Below are positions 1 through 8,709 of a stretch of DNA of 57,912 nt, piece by piece (the first letter of the stretch is position 1; each line of letters opens with the position of its first letter). Both the position numbers and the translations under genes were made by a program. This DNA comes from JALYXV01 sp963791545 (lineage in GTDB: Bacteria; Actinomycetota; Acidimicrobiia; Acidimicrobiales; Palsa-688). The notes beneath the pieces were generated by a model. That model ran no database searches. It was given only the letters and a program-made list of their open reading frames with translations, and was not told the origin of the DNA. The DNA lies in NCBI GenBank assembly GCA_963791545.1, contig CAWBSR010000005.1, positions 1-57,912 of the forward strand. Direction: 5' to 3'.

Positions 1-31
1 GCTGCGCTCTAACCAGCTGAGCTATAGCCCC
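1..31 (-). tRNA. partial tRNA, probably tRNA-Ile(GAT)
   Basis: Read on the minus strand, the first 31 bases start with an acceptor strand GGGGCTA, then TA, a D-arm GCTC...GAGC, and the first bases of an anticodon stem. The window edge cuts it before the anticodon, so the isotype is not visible. In mycobacteria the gyrA-DUF3566 pair is followed by ileT and alaT, and the D-loop with GGTTA fits Ile better than Ala. The identity is therefore inferred from synteny. Confidence 0.7.
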
Positions 32-111
32 CGGTGCCGCTCGGGTCAGGAACAGGCTTCGGCAGCATACTCCGCTCGCCTCCCGAAGCGCCCCGGCCAC
101 TACCGCCAAGG

Positions 112-1140
112 TCACCCAGGCGGAGGGGCCGGAGCCGCCTCCTCGAGCACGATGAACTGGACGCCGCCGACCACGTCGCTGATCAGATTGTAGAGGAGGG
201 CGCCGAGGACGTTGGCGCCAGTGCCCAGCAGGACCAGGACGATGCCCCCCACTGACGAGGCCTGGAGGACCGCCACGGGCTGGAAGGAGAACTTTTGGAG
301 GTCGAAAATCGACCGGATGAACTTCTCGACGCTGTGGATGATGTCGAAGGCTTGGGCGATGTTCCACAGCACGACCCCGGCGACCAGGAACACCAGGAAC
401 ACGCACAGATAGAACAGGATCGACATCTTGAGCACGGTCCACACGTCGATCCGCCGCACGACCCGCCGGGTCCGCGGGCCCACCAGAACCCCGGAATCCC
501 GCCGCGGGCCCCGCCTCGCAAGAGCGGGACGCGACCCCACTGCCGGCCGGCCCACTCCCGCCTGGCCCGGGGCCCGTCCGACCGGTAGGCGGGATTGTGC
601 GGGCACCACCGGCTGGCGCTGGGTCGGCGTTTGTGATGGCGGCGGGGCCTGGGGAGGCGACGTCGTCGATCGGCTCAGGGGCTCGTTGCGGGGATTGCGT
701 CCCGGAGGGGCGCCATTGTTCGCAGCTCCCCCACCGCTTGGGCGAGGCGGGGCTGTCCTGCCAGGCACCCCGCCCTGGCCGCCGGTTGGGCGGCGATCAG
801 CCGTCTGGGCGGGCACACCGCCGCCCTTACCACTCGATTTGCCCGCGCCGCCCGGCCTCCCGGCGCCACCCGACTTGTGGGCGCCGCCTTGCTTACCGGC
901 GCCCCCCGACTTGTGGGCGCCGCCTTGCTTACCGGCGCCCCCCGACTTGTGGGCGCCGCCTTGCTTACCGGCGCTGCCTTGCTTCCCCCCGCCACTCGAC
1001 TTACCGGCCCCACCCGGCTTGCCCGGCGAGCTGCCCCCTCCACCCGCAGCCGACGGCGCGGCGCCGTTGCCCCCCGGTCTAGGAGAGCCCGCGGCCCCCG
1101 AGCCGGGGCCTTCGACCGCCGGCTGAGGGCCCGACGGCAT
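112..1140 (-). CDS. DUF3566 membrane protein with long disordered N-terminus
   Basis: The protein has 342 residues. Roughly the first 220 are Gly/Pro/Ala/Lys-rich and disordered. The last 110 or so form the DUF3566 domain, which has two hydrophobic segments (around VLKMSILFYLCVFLVFLV and the later GIVLVLLGTGANVLGALLYN) and a motif typical of the Rv0007 family. The ATG overlaps the gyrA stop by one base (TAATG), so it is the last gene of the gyrB-gyrA operon and translationally coupled. Rv0007-like proteins sit next to gyrA in most actinobacteria, but their function is not established. The N-terminal part contains three 12-residue repeats (GGAHKSGGAGKQ type). The domain call is strong; the role is unknown. 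Confidence 0.85.
   Translation of the reverse strand: MPSGPQPAVEGPGSGAAGSPRPGGNGAAPSAAGGGGSSPGKPGGAGKSSGGGKQGSAGKQGGAHKSGGAGKQGGAHKSGGAGKQGGAHKSGGAGRPGGAGKSSGKGGGVPAQTADRRPTGGQGGVPGRTAPPRPSGGGAANNGAPPGRNPRNEPLSRSTTSPPQAPPPSQTPTQRQPVVPAQSRLPVGRAPGQAGVGRPAVGSRPALARRGPRRDSGVLVGPRTRRVVRRIDVWTVLKMSILFYLCVFLVFLVAGVVLWNIAQAFDIIHSVEKFIRSIFDLQKFSFQPVAVLQASSVGGIVLVLLGTGANVLGALLYNLISDVVGGVQFIVLEEAAPAPPPG
871..978. repeat. three 36-bp tandem repeats in the DUF3566 gene
   Basis: Units starting at 871, 907 and 943 are essentially identical and 36 bp long, with a degenerate fourth unit after them. Each encodes 12 residues of a Gly/Lys/His-rich linker, so copy-number change keeps the frame. Confidence 0.9.
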
Positions 1141-3668
1141 TAGGGAGTCTCCTCCGCCAACACCGGGGCGACAGAGGTCACCGACTGACCGCGGTCCAGG
1201 CTCACGACCCGGACACCGGTCGCATCCCGATTTTGGCTGGCAATATGGCGAACGGGCATCCGGGCCATCACTCCTGACGACGAGATCACCAGGATCTCAT
1301 CTTCGAGCGCCACCATGAAGGCAGCCACGACTTTTCCTCGCTGGGCGGTGATGCGGATGCCCCGCACACCCAGGCCGCCCCGCTTCTGGCGGTTGAACTT
1401 GGGGAGTTGGGTCCGCTTGCCGAAGCCGCCGTCGGTGACGATCAAGATGCTGGCATCGTCGCGCGCCGGATCGACCGATACCAGTTCGTCGCCCGGATTG
1501 AGAGCCATTCCCCTCACCCCGGCCGCATCGCGGCCCATGGGGCGGACGTCATCCTCGCTGAAACGAATTGTCATCCCCTGCCGGGAGACCATGAAGATGT
1601 CGTCGCTCCCCGAGGTCTGGATGACCCCGACCAACTCGTCACCTTCCCGCAAGTTGATGGCGATGAAACCCTCCCGCCGGGACTTGTCGTACTCGGCGAA
1701 GTTCGTCTTCTTGACCTGGCCCGCCCGGGTGGCGAAGAACAGGTAGCGGTCGGCCGGGAAGTCCCTCGTGTCGATCAGGGCCTCGACCTTCTCCCCCGGT
1801 TCCAGCGGCAGCAGGTTGACCAGGGCGGTCCCCCGGGCGGTGCGCTCCTTGACCGGCACCTCGTAGGCCCGCATCCGGTACACCTTGCCCCGGTTGGAGA
1901 AGAACAGCAGGTGGGCGTGGGAGGTGCTGTGGATGACCTGGCTGACCAGGTCCTCCTCCTTGAGGTTGGCGCCCCGGACGCCGCGGCCACCTCGGGCCTG
2001 GGTCCGGAAGGTGTTGGCCGTCACCGCCTTGATGTAGCCGGCCCGGGTCATGGTGATGACGATCTCCTCGTCATCGATCAGGTCCTCGGCGCTCATGTCG
2101 CCGTCGTCGAAGGTGACGATGGCCCGGCGGGGGCTGGCGAACTTGGCCCGGATGGACCTCATCTCGTCCTTGATGACGCCCCGCAGCCGGCCCTCGTCGG
2201 CCAGGATTGCCTCCAGCTCGGCGATGGTCTCCCGCAGCTTGGCCATCTCGGCCTCGAGGTCGGCCCGGCCCAGGCGGGTGAGTCGGCTCAGCTGCATGTC
2301 CAGGATGTGGTTGGCCTGGATCTCGGAGAACTCGAACGGCGCCGCCATCAGCGCCGCCCGGGCCGAACTGCGGTCCTCCGACGCCCGGATGGCGGCGATG
2401 ATGGCGTCGATCATGTCGAGCGCCTTCAGCAGGCCTTCGACAATGTGGGCCCGGGCCCGGGCCTGGGCCAGCCGGTGCTCGGAGCGGCGCCGGATGACGT
2501 CGATCTGGTGGTCGACGTAGGCCTGGAGGGCCTGGACCAGGTTGAGGGTCCGGGGCACCCCGTCGACGAGGGCCACCATGTTGACGCCGAAGCTGGTCTG
2601 CAGGGGGGTGTGCTTCCAGAGGTTGTTGAGCACCACGTTGGCGTTGGCGTCGCGCTTCAAGCCGATCACGATCCGGGTGTCGATACCGGATGAGAGGTCG
2701 TCGATGGTGCGGATCCCGTCCAGCTCATGGGCGTTGACGAGTTCTGCGATCTTGGTGATCACCGTTGAGGCGCCCAGCTGGTAGGGCAACTCGGTCACCA
2801 CGATCTGGGTGCCCCCCTTGGGCGACTCGTCGATCTCCGCCTTGGCCCGCATCTTGATGGAGCCCCGGCCGGTGCGGTAGGCGTCCATCATCCCGGCCCG
2901 GCCCAGGATCAGCGCCCCGGTCGGAAAGTCAGGCCCCTTCACGAAGTGCATCAGGTCGTCGGCGCTGGCCTCGGGGTGGTCGAGCAGGTGCAACACCGCG
3001 TCGATCACCTCGCCCAGGTTGTGGGGCGGGATGTTGGTGGCCATGCCGACCGCGATCCCCTGGCTGCCGTTCACCAGGAGGTTGGGCAGGCGCGACGGCA
3101 GGACGGTCGGCTCGTCCTCCTCGTTGGTGTAGTTGCGGCCCATGTCGACGGTGTCCTCGTCGATGCCCTCGAGCATGTGCATCGCCAGTGGGGACAGCCG
3201 GCACTCGGTGTAACGCTCAGCGGCAGGGCCATAGTCAGGGGAGCCGTAGTTGCCGTGGAAGTCGATCAGCGGGTCGCGGAGGCTGAAGGGCTGGGCCATG
3301 CGCACCAGGGCGTCATAGATCGCCTGGCTGCCGTGAGGGTGGAAACGGCTCATGGTGTCGCCCGTCACCTTGGCGCACTTCACCGCCGGGCGCTCCGGCC
3401 GGTAGCCCTGGACGTGCATGTCGTAGAGGATGCGCCGGTGGACCGGCTTCAGGCCGTCGCGGGCATCGGGGAGGGCGCGGGAGATGATGACCGACATGGC
3501 GTATTCCAGGAAGGAGCGCTCCATCTCGTCCTGGATCTCGATGGGCTCGATGCCCGGGCCGGCGGCATTGCTGGTGCCGTCGCCTCGGGTGCCGTCGCCG
3601 TTGTCGGGCGGGCCACCATCACCGGGGGGGCCACCATCACCGGGCGGCCCAGGGGGAAAATCTGTCAT
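1140..3668 (-). CDS. gyrA: DNA gyrase subunit A
   Basis: The protein has 842 residues. It is the breakage-reunion subunit of gyrase, which introduces negative supercoils together with GyrB. An acidic/Gly-Pro N-terminal extension of about 38 residues precedes the winged-helix domain. The active-site tyrosine is Tyr153 in AAERYTECR. The GyrA-box is QARGGRG at 557-563, followed by the C-terminal beta-pinwheel. The quinolone-determining segment reads HPHGSQAIYDAL at 110-121: Ser114 and Gln115 replace the Asp-Ser/Ala usual at E. coli positions 82-83, while the Asp87 equivalent (Asp119) is kept. The gene starts 13 bp after gyrB and overlaps the DUF3566 start by one base, indicating a gyrB-gyrA-DUF3566 operon. 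Confidence 0.98.
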   Translation of the reverse strand: MTDFPPGPPGDGGPPGDGGPPDNGDGTRGDGTSNAAGPGIEPIEIQDEMERSFLEYAMSVIISRALPDARDGLKPVHRRILYDMHVQGYRPERPAVKCAKVTGDTMSRFHPHGSQAIYDALVRMAQPFSLRDPLIDFHGNYGSPDYGPAAERYTECRLSPLAMHMLEGIDEDTVDMGRNYTNEEDEPTVLPSRLPNLLVNGSQGIAVGMATNIPPHNLGEVIDAVLHLLDHPEASADDLMHFVKGPDFPTGALILGRAGMMDAYRTGRGSIKMRAKAEIDESPKGGTQIVVTELPYQLGASTVITKIAELVNAHELDGIRTIDDLSSGIDTRIVIGLKRDANANVVLNNLWKHTPLQTSFGVNMVALVDGVPRTLNLVQALQAYVDHQIDVIRRRSEHRLAQARARAHIVEGLLKALDMIDAIIAAIRASEDRSSARAALMAAPFEFSEIQANHILDMQLSRLTRLGRADLEAEMAKLRETIAELEAILADEGRLRGVIKDEMRSIRAKFASPRRAIVTFDDGDMSAEDLIDDEEIVITMTRAGYIKAVTANTFRTQARGGRGVRGANLKEEDLVSQVIHSTSHAHLLFFSNRGKVYRMRAYEVPVKERTARGTALVNLLPLEPGEKVEALIDTRDFPADRYLFFATRAGQVKKTNFAEYDKSRREGFIAINLREGDELVGVIQTSGSDDIFMVSRQGMTIRFSEDDVRPMGRDAAGVRGMALNPGDELVSVDPARDDASILIVTDGGFGKRTQLPKFNRQKRGGLGVRGIRITAQRGKVVAAFMVALEDEILVISSSGVMARMPVRHIASQNRDATGVRVVSLDRGQSVTSVAPVLAEETP

Positions 3669-3681
3669 AGGGGCTCTGCAA

Positions 3682-5640
3682 TCAGATGTCGAGGAACCGG
3701 ACGTCGCCGGCGTTGGATGTGATGAAGTGCTTGCGCAACTCGACGTCGTCGCCCATCAAGATGCTGCACACCTCGTCGGCGATGGCGGCCTGCTCCACGT
3801 CGATGCGCAGCAGGGTGCGGTGGGCCCGGTTCATGGTGGTGTCGCCGAGCTCGTTCCAGTCCATCTCGCCGAGGCCCTTCAGGCGGTTGAACTCGTTCTT
3901 GTGATTGGGGTGCTCCTCGAGGAAGCGCTGCCGGGCCATCTCGTCCTTCAGGTAGGTCTTTTCCTTGCCCACCAGGGTGGAGAACAGCGGCGGCTGGGCT
4001 GCGAACACGTGGCCGCCCTCGATCAGCGGGCGCATCTGGCGGAAGAAGAACGTCAGCAGCAGGGTCCGGATGTGACTGCCGTCCACGTCGGCGTCGGCCA
4101 GGATGATGATCTTGCCGTACCGGGCCTTGGCGACGTCGTACTCGTCGCCCAGCCCCGCCCCGATTGCGGAGATGAGGGCCTGGATCTCGTTGTTTTTCAG
4201 CATGCGGTCGATCCGGGACCGCTCGACGTTCAAGATCTTGCCCCGGATGGGCAGGATGGCCTGGTATTCGGGGTTGCGGGCCCGGATGGCGGAGCCGCCG
4301 GCCGAGTCGCCCTCCACGATGAACAGCTCCGCCTCCCGGGCGTTCTTGGTGCGGCAGTCGGTCAACTTGCCCGGAAGCCCGGCGCCTTCGAGCGCCGACT
4401 TGCGGCGGGTGGCCTCCCGGGCGGAACGGGCTGCGACCCGGGCCCGGGCCGCCTGGACCGCCTTGGCGGTGATCTGGCGGCCCTCGGTCGGGTGCTCCTC
4501 GAGCCACTCGGCCAGCTTCTCGTTGGTGGCCCGCTCGACCAGGGAGCGCATGGGGACGTTGCCCAGCTTGGCCTTGGTCTGGCCCTCGAACTGGGGGTCG
4601 CGCAGCTTGACCGACACGATGGCCGTCAGGCCCTCGCGGATGTCCTCGCCCAGTAGATTGTCGTCCTTCTCCTTCAGGGCGCCCTTGGCCCGGGCGTAGC
4701 GGTTGATGACCGCCGTCAGGGCCTTCTTGAAGCCCTCCTCGTGCATGCCGCCCTCGTTGGTGGAGATGCCGTTGGCGAAGCTGTGGATGCCCTCGTAGTA
4801 CCCGGTGTTCCACTGGAGGGCGACCGCGACTTCACCGTCCTCCTCGGCCGCCTCGAAGTGGGCCACCCGTTTGAACAGCGCCTCTTTGGACGCGTTGAGG
4901 TGGCCGACGAAGTCGATGATGCCGCCCGCATACTGGAACCGGACTGGCTCGTGGCCCATGTGGCCCTCGCGCCGGTCGGTGAAGCGGATCTCCAGTCCCG
5001 CGTTCAAAAAGGCGTACATCTGGAGACGCTCGACGATCGTCTGGGCCCGGAACTGGGTGTCCTCGAAGATCTTGGGGTCAGGCCAGAAGGCGACCATGGT
5101 GCCCCACCGGCCTCGGGGCGAGGGCCCGACCAGGGCCAGCTTGGAGGTGACCTTGCCGCCCTTGCCGAACTCCATGCGGTGGCGCTGCCCGTCCCGGTCG
5201 ATCTCGACCACCAGCCGGGTGGACAAGGCGTTGACGACCGAAACGCCGACCCCGTGGAGACCGCCGGAGACCTTGTAGCCCTGGCCGCCGAACTTGCCTC
5301 CGCCGTGCAGCTTGGTGAGGGCGATCTCGACCCCGGAGATCTTGTACTTGGGGTTGACGTCGGTCGGGATGCCCCGCCCGTTGTCGATCACCTGGCAGCT
5401 CCCGTCGGCCATAAGGTTGACATCGATGCGGGTGCAGTAGCCCGCCATGGCCTCGTCCACCGAGTTGTCCACGACCTCCCACACCAGGTGGTGCAGGCCG
5501 GTCAGACCGGTGGAGCCGATGTACATGCCGGGCCGCTTGCGCACCGCTTCGAGGCCCTCCAGGATTGACATGTCCTGGGAGGTGTACGACCCCTGGTCGC
5601 GCCCGGGATGGTTGTCCTCGACCGCTGCTGGCATCGCCAT
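3682..5640 (-). CDS. gyrB: DNA gyrase subunit B
   Basis: The protein has 652 residues. It is the ATPase subunit of gyrase. The GHKL ATPase domain shows EVVDNSVDEAMAG near 55-67, DNGRGIP at 86-92 and HGVGVSVVNALS at 129-140. The transducer domain follows, then TOPRIM with EGDSAGG at 443-449 and DADVDGSH at 516-523, which carry the metal-binding acidic residues. Length and order are normal for actinobacteria. It lies downstream of dnaN-recF and directly upstream of gyrA with a 13-bp gap, so the pair is co-transcribed. The upstream gap to the recF-dciA frame is 104 bp and could hold a gyrB promoter, although no clear boxes were picked out. Confidence 0.98.
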   Translation of the reverse strand: MAMPAAVEDNHPGRDQGSYTSQDMSILEGLEAVRKRPGMYIGSTGLTGLHHLVWEVVDNSVDEAMAGYCTRIDVNLMADGSCQVIDNGRGIPTDVNPKYKISGVEIALTKLHGGGKFGGQGYKVSGGLHGVGVSVVNALSTRLVVEIDRDGQRHRMEFGKGGKVTSKLALVGPSPRGRWGTMVAFWPDPKIFEDTQFRAQTIVERLQMYAFLNAGLEIRFTDRREGHMGHEPVRFQYAGGIIDFVGHLNASKEALFKRVAHFEAAEEDGEVAVALQWNTGYYEGIHSFANGISTNEGGMHEEGFKKALTAVINRYARAKGALKEKDDNLLGEDIREGLTAIVSVKLRDPQFEGQTKAKLGNVPMRSLVERATNEKLAEWLEEHPTEGRQITAKAVQAARARVAARSAREATRRKSALEGAGLPGKLTDCRTKNAREAELFIVEGDSAGGSAIRARNPEYQAILPIRGKILNVERSRIDRMLKNNEIQALISAIGAGLGDEYDVAKARYGKIIILADADVDGSHIRTLLLTFFFRQMRPLIEGGHVFAAQPPLFSTLVGKEKTYLKDEMARQRFLEEHPNHKNEFNRLKGLGEMDWNELGDTTMNRAHRTLLRIDVEQAAIADEVCSILMGDDVELRKHFITSNAGDVRFLDI

Positions 5641-5744
5641 AGACGCGACCTCGTTCTGACCTCGTGGATGGGGGGCGTCTCAGGCGTGAAACCGCAGGTC
5701 AAGGCCAAGAAACGCGATGAATGTAGTTTACCAGACGGGGTGTG

Positions 5745-7265
5745 TCAGCCGGTCGTATCGGGCCGTTGAAACACCACTTTCACCTCGATTCTGACCAGCG
5801 TCGTATCCCCGGTGGCAGCCACCACCTTGCGCACCAGATCGGGACCCAGAAAGCTCAGTTGGGTGGCCCAGCCGGGCTGGGTCACGCCGATGCGTAGCAC
5901 CCCGTCCTTGACGCGCATCGGCCACGCCTGGGCGGCGATGTTCGGGCCCACGATGTCCTCCCATTGGGAAAAAAGGGCAGTCAGCACAGACGGTTTGGGG
6001 GCGCCCAAAGACCGCGCCAGTCCGGGCAGGGAATCGCGCACCGGCCGAGGCTCGGGAACATCACCGGGCAGGGGCCTCCAGGGGCTCAAGGCCAGACCGC
6101 CTGTGGAGGGTGCGCTGACAAATCCGGGGGTCCCCACGGATTTCTCAGCGCAGCCTCTCTTCCCGCACGGGACCGGGTGACGGTCACAGGAGAATTTTCC
6201 CCCCTCGACCCGAACGACGACCTCGGGATGGGCCTGGGCCGGGAGGTGACCGGCGGTGGTTACGAAGGCCTGGCCCGCCGGCAGGGACTCCAACAAGGCG
6301 GCCGACCGGTCGGCGTCCAGCTCGGAGAACACATCGTCGAGCAGCAGCAGTGGCGGCCCGCCCAACTCCTGGGTGACGAGGAGGTGGCCGGCCAGGCGGA
6401 GGGCCAGGGCGAGGGAGCGCTGTTCGCCCTGGGATGCGTGGGTGCGCGACGGCAGGCCGCCCAGGGTCACCAGCAGGTCGTCTCGCTGGGGCCCAAGGGT
6501 GGTGACGGCCCGGCGAAGGTCATCGCCTCGGGCCGCGGCCAGAGCGTCCGCCAAGCCCCCCGACCAGCTGCGCTGGTAGTCCACCGTGACGTGGGCGGCT
6601 CGCTCGGCCACATGGTCGTAGACGTCAGAAAGCGCCGGCCCCAGGGTCCCCAGCAGCCCGGCCCGGGCGTCGGCGACCGCGGTCCCCGTCTCGGCCAGCT
6701 TCTGGTCCCACACGTCGAGGGTGGTGACGATGTCAGCGGGGGGACGGGGGTTGCCGGCCGCCTGCTTGAGCAGCGCGTTGCGTTGTTTCAGGATCCGCTC
6801 GAGGTCACTGCGCAGTGCGTCGTGGCGGGGCTGGAGAGCGGCGAGCAGGTCGTCCAGGTAGTCGCGCCGTCCTTGCGGGCCCGACTTGATGAGAGCCAGG
6901 TCGTCGGGCGCGAACACCGTGACCTGGAGGGCCCCCAGGAGATCCCGGGTCCGGCGCAGCAGCTGGCGGTTGACCTGAACCCGGTCCCGGCCGCTGGGGT
7001 GCAGCTCGGCTTCGATCAAAAGGCGGCGCCCGTCGCGGTCGGCCTCGGCCCGGATGACCGCGGTCGCCGCGCCCGTTCTGACCAGGGCGTCGGCGGGGGC
7101 GCCCCGGAAGGACCGAAGGGTGGCCAGGTAACCGACAGCCTCCAGCAGGTTGGTCTTGCCCTCGCCGTTGTTGCCGACGATGGCGGTCAGCCCCGAGGGG
7201 GCCGGTACCAGTTCCGCCGACACGTAGTTACGAAAATCGGTTATCCACAGGCGGTCGAGGTGCAC
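5745..7265 (-). CDS. recF: RecF fused in frame to a DciA/DUF721 domain
   Basis: One open frame of 506 codons starts at a GTG with GGGAGG ten bases upstream. Residues 1-357 are RecF, the SMC-like ATPase of gap repair: Walker A GNNGEGKT at 31-38, signature QGEQRSLALALRLA, and Walker B LLLLDDVFSELDADR. A linker of about 50 residues follows. Residues 409-500 match DUF721/DciA, the replicative-helicase loader found in bacteria without DnaC; a visible landmark is QWEDIVGPNIAAQAWP. In mycobacteria these are two adjacent genes. At the end of the RecF part the codons GGG GGA AAA form a slippery heptamer. A -1 slip would add Ile-Leu-Leu and stop at 6184, giving a normal 360-residue RecF. Separate initiation of DciA at GTG 6137 is also possible. 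Confidence 0.85.
   Translation of the reverse strand: MHLDRLWITDFRNYVSAELVPAPSGLTAIVGNNGEGKTNLLEAVGYLATLRSFRGAPADALVRTGAATAVIRAEADRDGRRLLIEAELHPSGRDRVQVNRQLLRRTRDLLGALQVTVFAPDDLALIKSGPQGRRDYLDDLLAALQPRHDALRSDLERILKQRNALLKQAAGNPRPPADIVTTLDVWDQKLAETGTAVADARAGLLGTLGPALSDVYDHVAERAAHVTVDYQRSWSGGLADALAAARGDDLRRAVTTLGPQRDDLLVTLGGLPSRTHASQGEQRSLALALRLAGHLLVTQELGGPPLLLLDDVFSELDADRSAALLESLPAGQAFVTTAGHLPAQAHPEVVVRVEGGKFSCDRHPVPCGKRGCAEKSVGTPGFVSAPSTGGLALSPWRPLPGDVPEPRPVRDSLPGLARSLGAPKPSVLTALFSQWEDIVGPNIAAQAWPMRVKDGVLRIGVTQPGWATQLSFLGPDLVRKVVAATGDTTLVRIEVKVVFQRPDTTG
6171..6204 (-). promoter_or_regulatory. candidate -1 frameshift signal at the RecF/DciA junction
   Basis: On the coding strand a run of six G and four A (6204-6195) is read GAG GGG GGA AAA. 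G-GGA-AAA is the X-XXY-YYZ slippery pattern in the correct phase. Nine bases downstream a hairpin GACCG-TCACC-CGGTC (6185-6171) can form. The -1 frame stops at TGA 6186-6184. Architecture fits programmed frameshifting, but a homopolymer indel would look the same. Confidence 0.5.
7241..7249. promoter_or_regulatory. perfect DnaA box inside the recF start
   Basis: TTATCCACA, the consensus DnaA box, lies in codons 6-9 of recF. It may be a chance result of coding Leu-Trp-Ile-Thr, or a real binding site near the origin. Confidence 0.4.
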
Positions 7266-7287
7266 CCCGGCTGCCCTCCCGTGATTG

Positions 7288-7302
7288 GAGCCCGGCGGGC
7301 TC
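7288..7302 (-). promoter_or_regulatory. hairpin between dnaN and recF
   Basis: GAGCCC-GCC-GGGCTC overlaps the dnaN stop codon and has no T-run. It could attenuate or process the dnaN-recF transcript. Confidence 0.4.
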
Positions 7303-8503
7303 AGGACACCCGGACGGGCATCAACAGGTACAGGTAGTCGGACCCCTCGGTCGGTTTCAGGGTGGCCGGCTTGAGGGCGTCGAGGGTCTCCAGCTGGACC
7401 TCGTCGCTCGTGATCGCTTCGACCCCTTCGATCAGGTAGTTGGGGTTGAAGGCCACGACCATCTCGGCCCCTTCGTACTTGGCGTCGACCTCCTCGGTGG
7501 CGGTGCCCCAGTCCTGGGTGATGACGGTGAGCTCGATCCCGTCGGAGCGCATGGCGATGCGGACCGGCGTGGTGGGGTCGCGGACCATCAGCTTCACCCG
7601 GCGGACGGCGTCGAGCAGCGCTTCGCGGCCCACGATCAGGCTGTTGGGGTAGTTGCTGGGGATGAGGGCCCGGTAGTTGGGGAAATCGCCCTCGATCAAG
7701 CGGGTGGTGAGCTTGACCGGGCCCACCTCGAAGGTGGCGTCATGCTCGCCCAACCGCAGGATGGCGGCCGGCCCGTCGTCGGCGACAGCTGGGGCGGCGG
7801 CCGCCCCATCGGTGTCCCCCTCGCCGGCGGGCGAGGGCGCCGGCGTGGCGTTGGGGCCCTTGGCGGCCGAGCTCAACAGGCGTTGCAACTCGGACAACGC
7901 CCGCGAGGGCACCAGCACTTTTTGGTCCTCGCGGAGCACACCGACACCGGGGAGATCCCGTACCGCCAGCCGGTAGGAGTCGGTGGCGACCAGCCGCAAG
8001 CCTCCTTGCTCGGCGACCATGAGGACACCGGTGAGGATGGGCCGGGAGTCCTCGCTCGACGCGGCCCGGACTACCTGGCGCAGGGCCTCGGTCAGCCCGG
8101 TGGCAGGGAGGCGGACGGCGTCGCCGGATATCGGCGGCAGGCGGGGGAAATCGCCGGCGGGGTGGGTCCGCACCGCGAAGTTGGACCGCCCCGAGCTGAT
8201 GCGCAGCTCGTCGTCGTCGTTGTCCGACTCCACCGTGACCGCCCCCGGGTCGAGGGCCCGGACGATGTCGGTGACCAGCCGGCCCGGCGCCACGACCACA
8301 CCCGGTGCGGAAACCGTCACCGAGGTGGTGACCTGGATCGTCAGGTCCAGGTCAGTGCCCACGACCCGCAGATCGTCGCCTATCGCCTCCAGCCGGACAC
8401 CGGACAGCACCGGCAGGGCGCCGCCACGACTCGCGACGGCGCGCCCGGCGGTGGTGAGGGCGTCCAACAGCACATCACGTTCGCATCGAAACTTCACCGA
8501 CAA
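7301..8503 (-). CDS. dnaN: DNA polymerase III beta sliding clamp
   Basis: The protein has 400 residues. It is the ring-shaped processivity clamp that tethers polymerase III to DNA. The three-domain clamp fold is recognisable from the N-terminal VKFRCERDVLLDAL start, the central FPNYRALIPSNYPNSL segment and the C-terminal YLYLLMPVRVS end. A low-complexity Gly/Pro/Ala insertion of about 40 residues near 205-245 makes it slightly longer than the usual 370-390. ATG at 8503 is preceded on the coding strand by GAGGAAGG, an excellent ribosome site. It lies between dnaA (206 bp upstream) and recF (35 bp downstream), the canonical order. Confidence 0.97.
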   Translation of the reverse strand: MSVKFRCERDVLLDALTTAGRAVASRGGALPVLSGVRLEAIGDDLRVVGTDLDLTIQVTTSVTVSAPGVVVAPGRLVTDIVRALDPGAVTVESDNDDDELRISSGRSNFAVRTHPAGDFPRLPPISGDAVRLPATGLTEALRQVVRAASSEDSRPILTGVLMVAEQGGLRLVATDSYRLAVRDLPGVGVLREDQKVLVPSRALSELQRLLSSAAKGPNATPAPSPAGEGDTDGAAAAPAVADDGPAAILRLGEHDATFEVGPVKLTTRLIEGDFPNYRALIPSNYPNSLIVGREALLDAVRRVKLMVRDPTTPVRIAMRSDGIELTVITQDWGTATEEVDAKYEGAEMVVAFNPNYLIEGVEAITSDEVQLETLDALKPATLKPTEGSDYLYLLMPVRVS

Positions 8504-8709
8504 CCTTCCTCAGTCATTATGAGTTTCAAATTCGTTAACAGCAGTAGTAGGTCCTGTGAATTGTGGACAAACAGTCGTCCGGGCTGGTCAGGTGGTGTTG
8601 CGTCATCCCACCGATGTCCCCAGGATCTCACAGGGGTGTGACCGAAACGGGGCGTGCCGGTGGATCACCGCCCGTCAATCCCCCGAAATCACAAGGCTCC
8701 GACACAGTG
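8504..8709. promoter_or_regulatory. dnaA-dnaN intergenic region with one DnaA box
   Basis: This 206-bp gap contains a perfect DnaA box TGTGGACAA (reverse of TTGTCCACA) at 8562-8570. Beside it is an AT-richer stretch at about 8515-8555 (ATTATGAGTTTCAAATTCG), unusual in this GC-rich DNA. Many actinobacteria have oriC here, but with a dozen or more boxes; only one clear box is seen. It also probably carries the dnaN promoter. Confidence 0.5.

Noticed and set aside
871..978. 36-bp repeats that superficially resemble a CRISPR array
   Set aside because: The units are contiguous with no spacers, lie inside the DUF3566 coding frame and keep it open.
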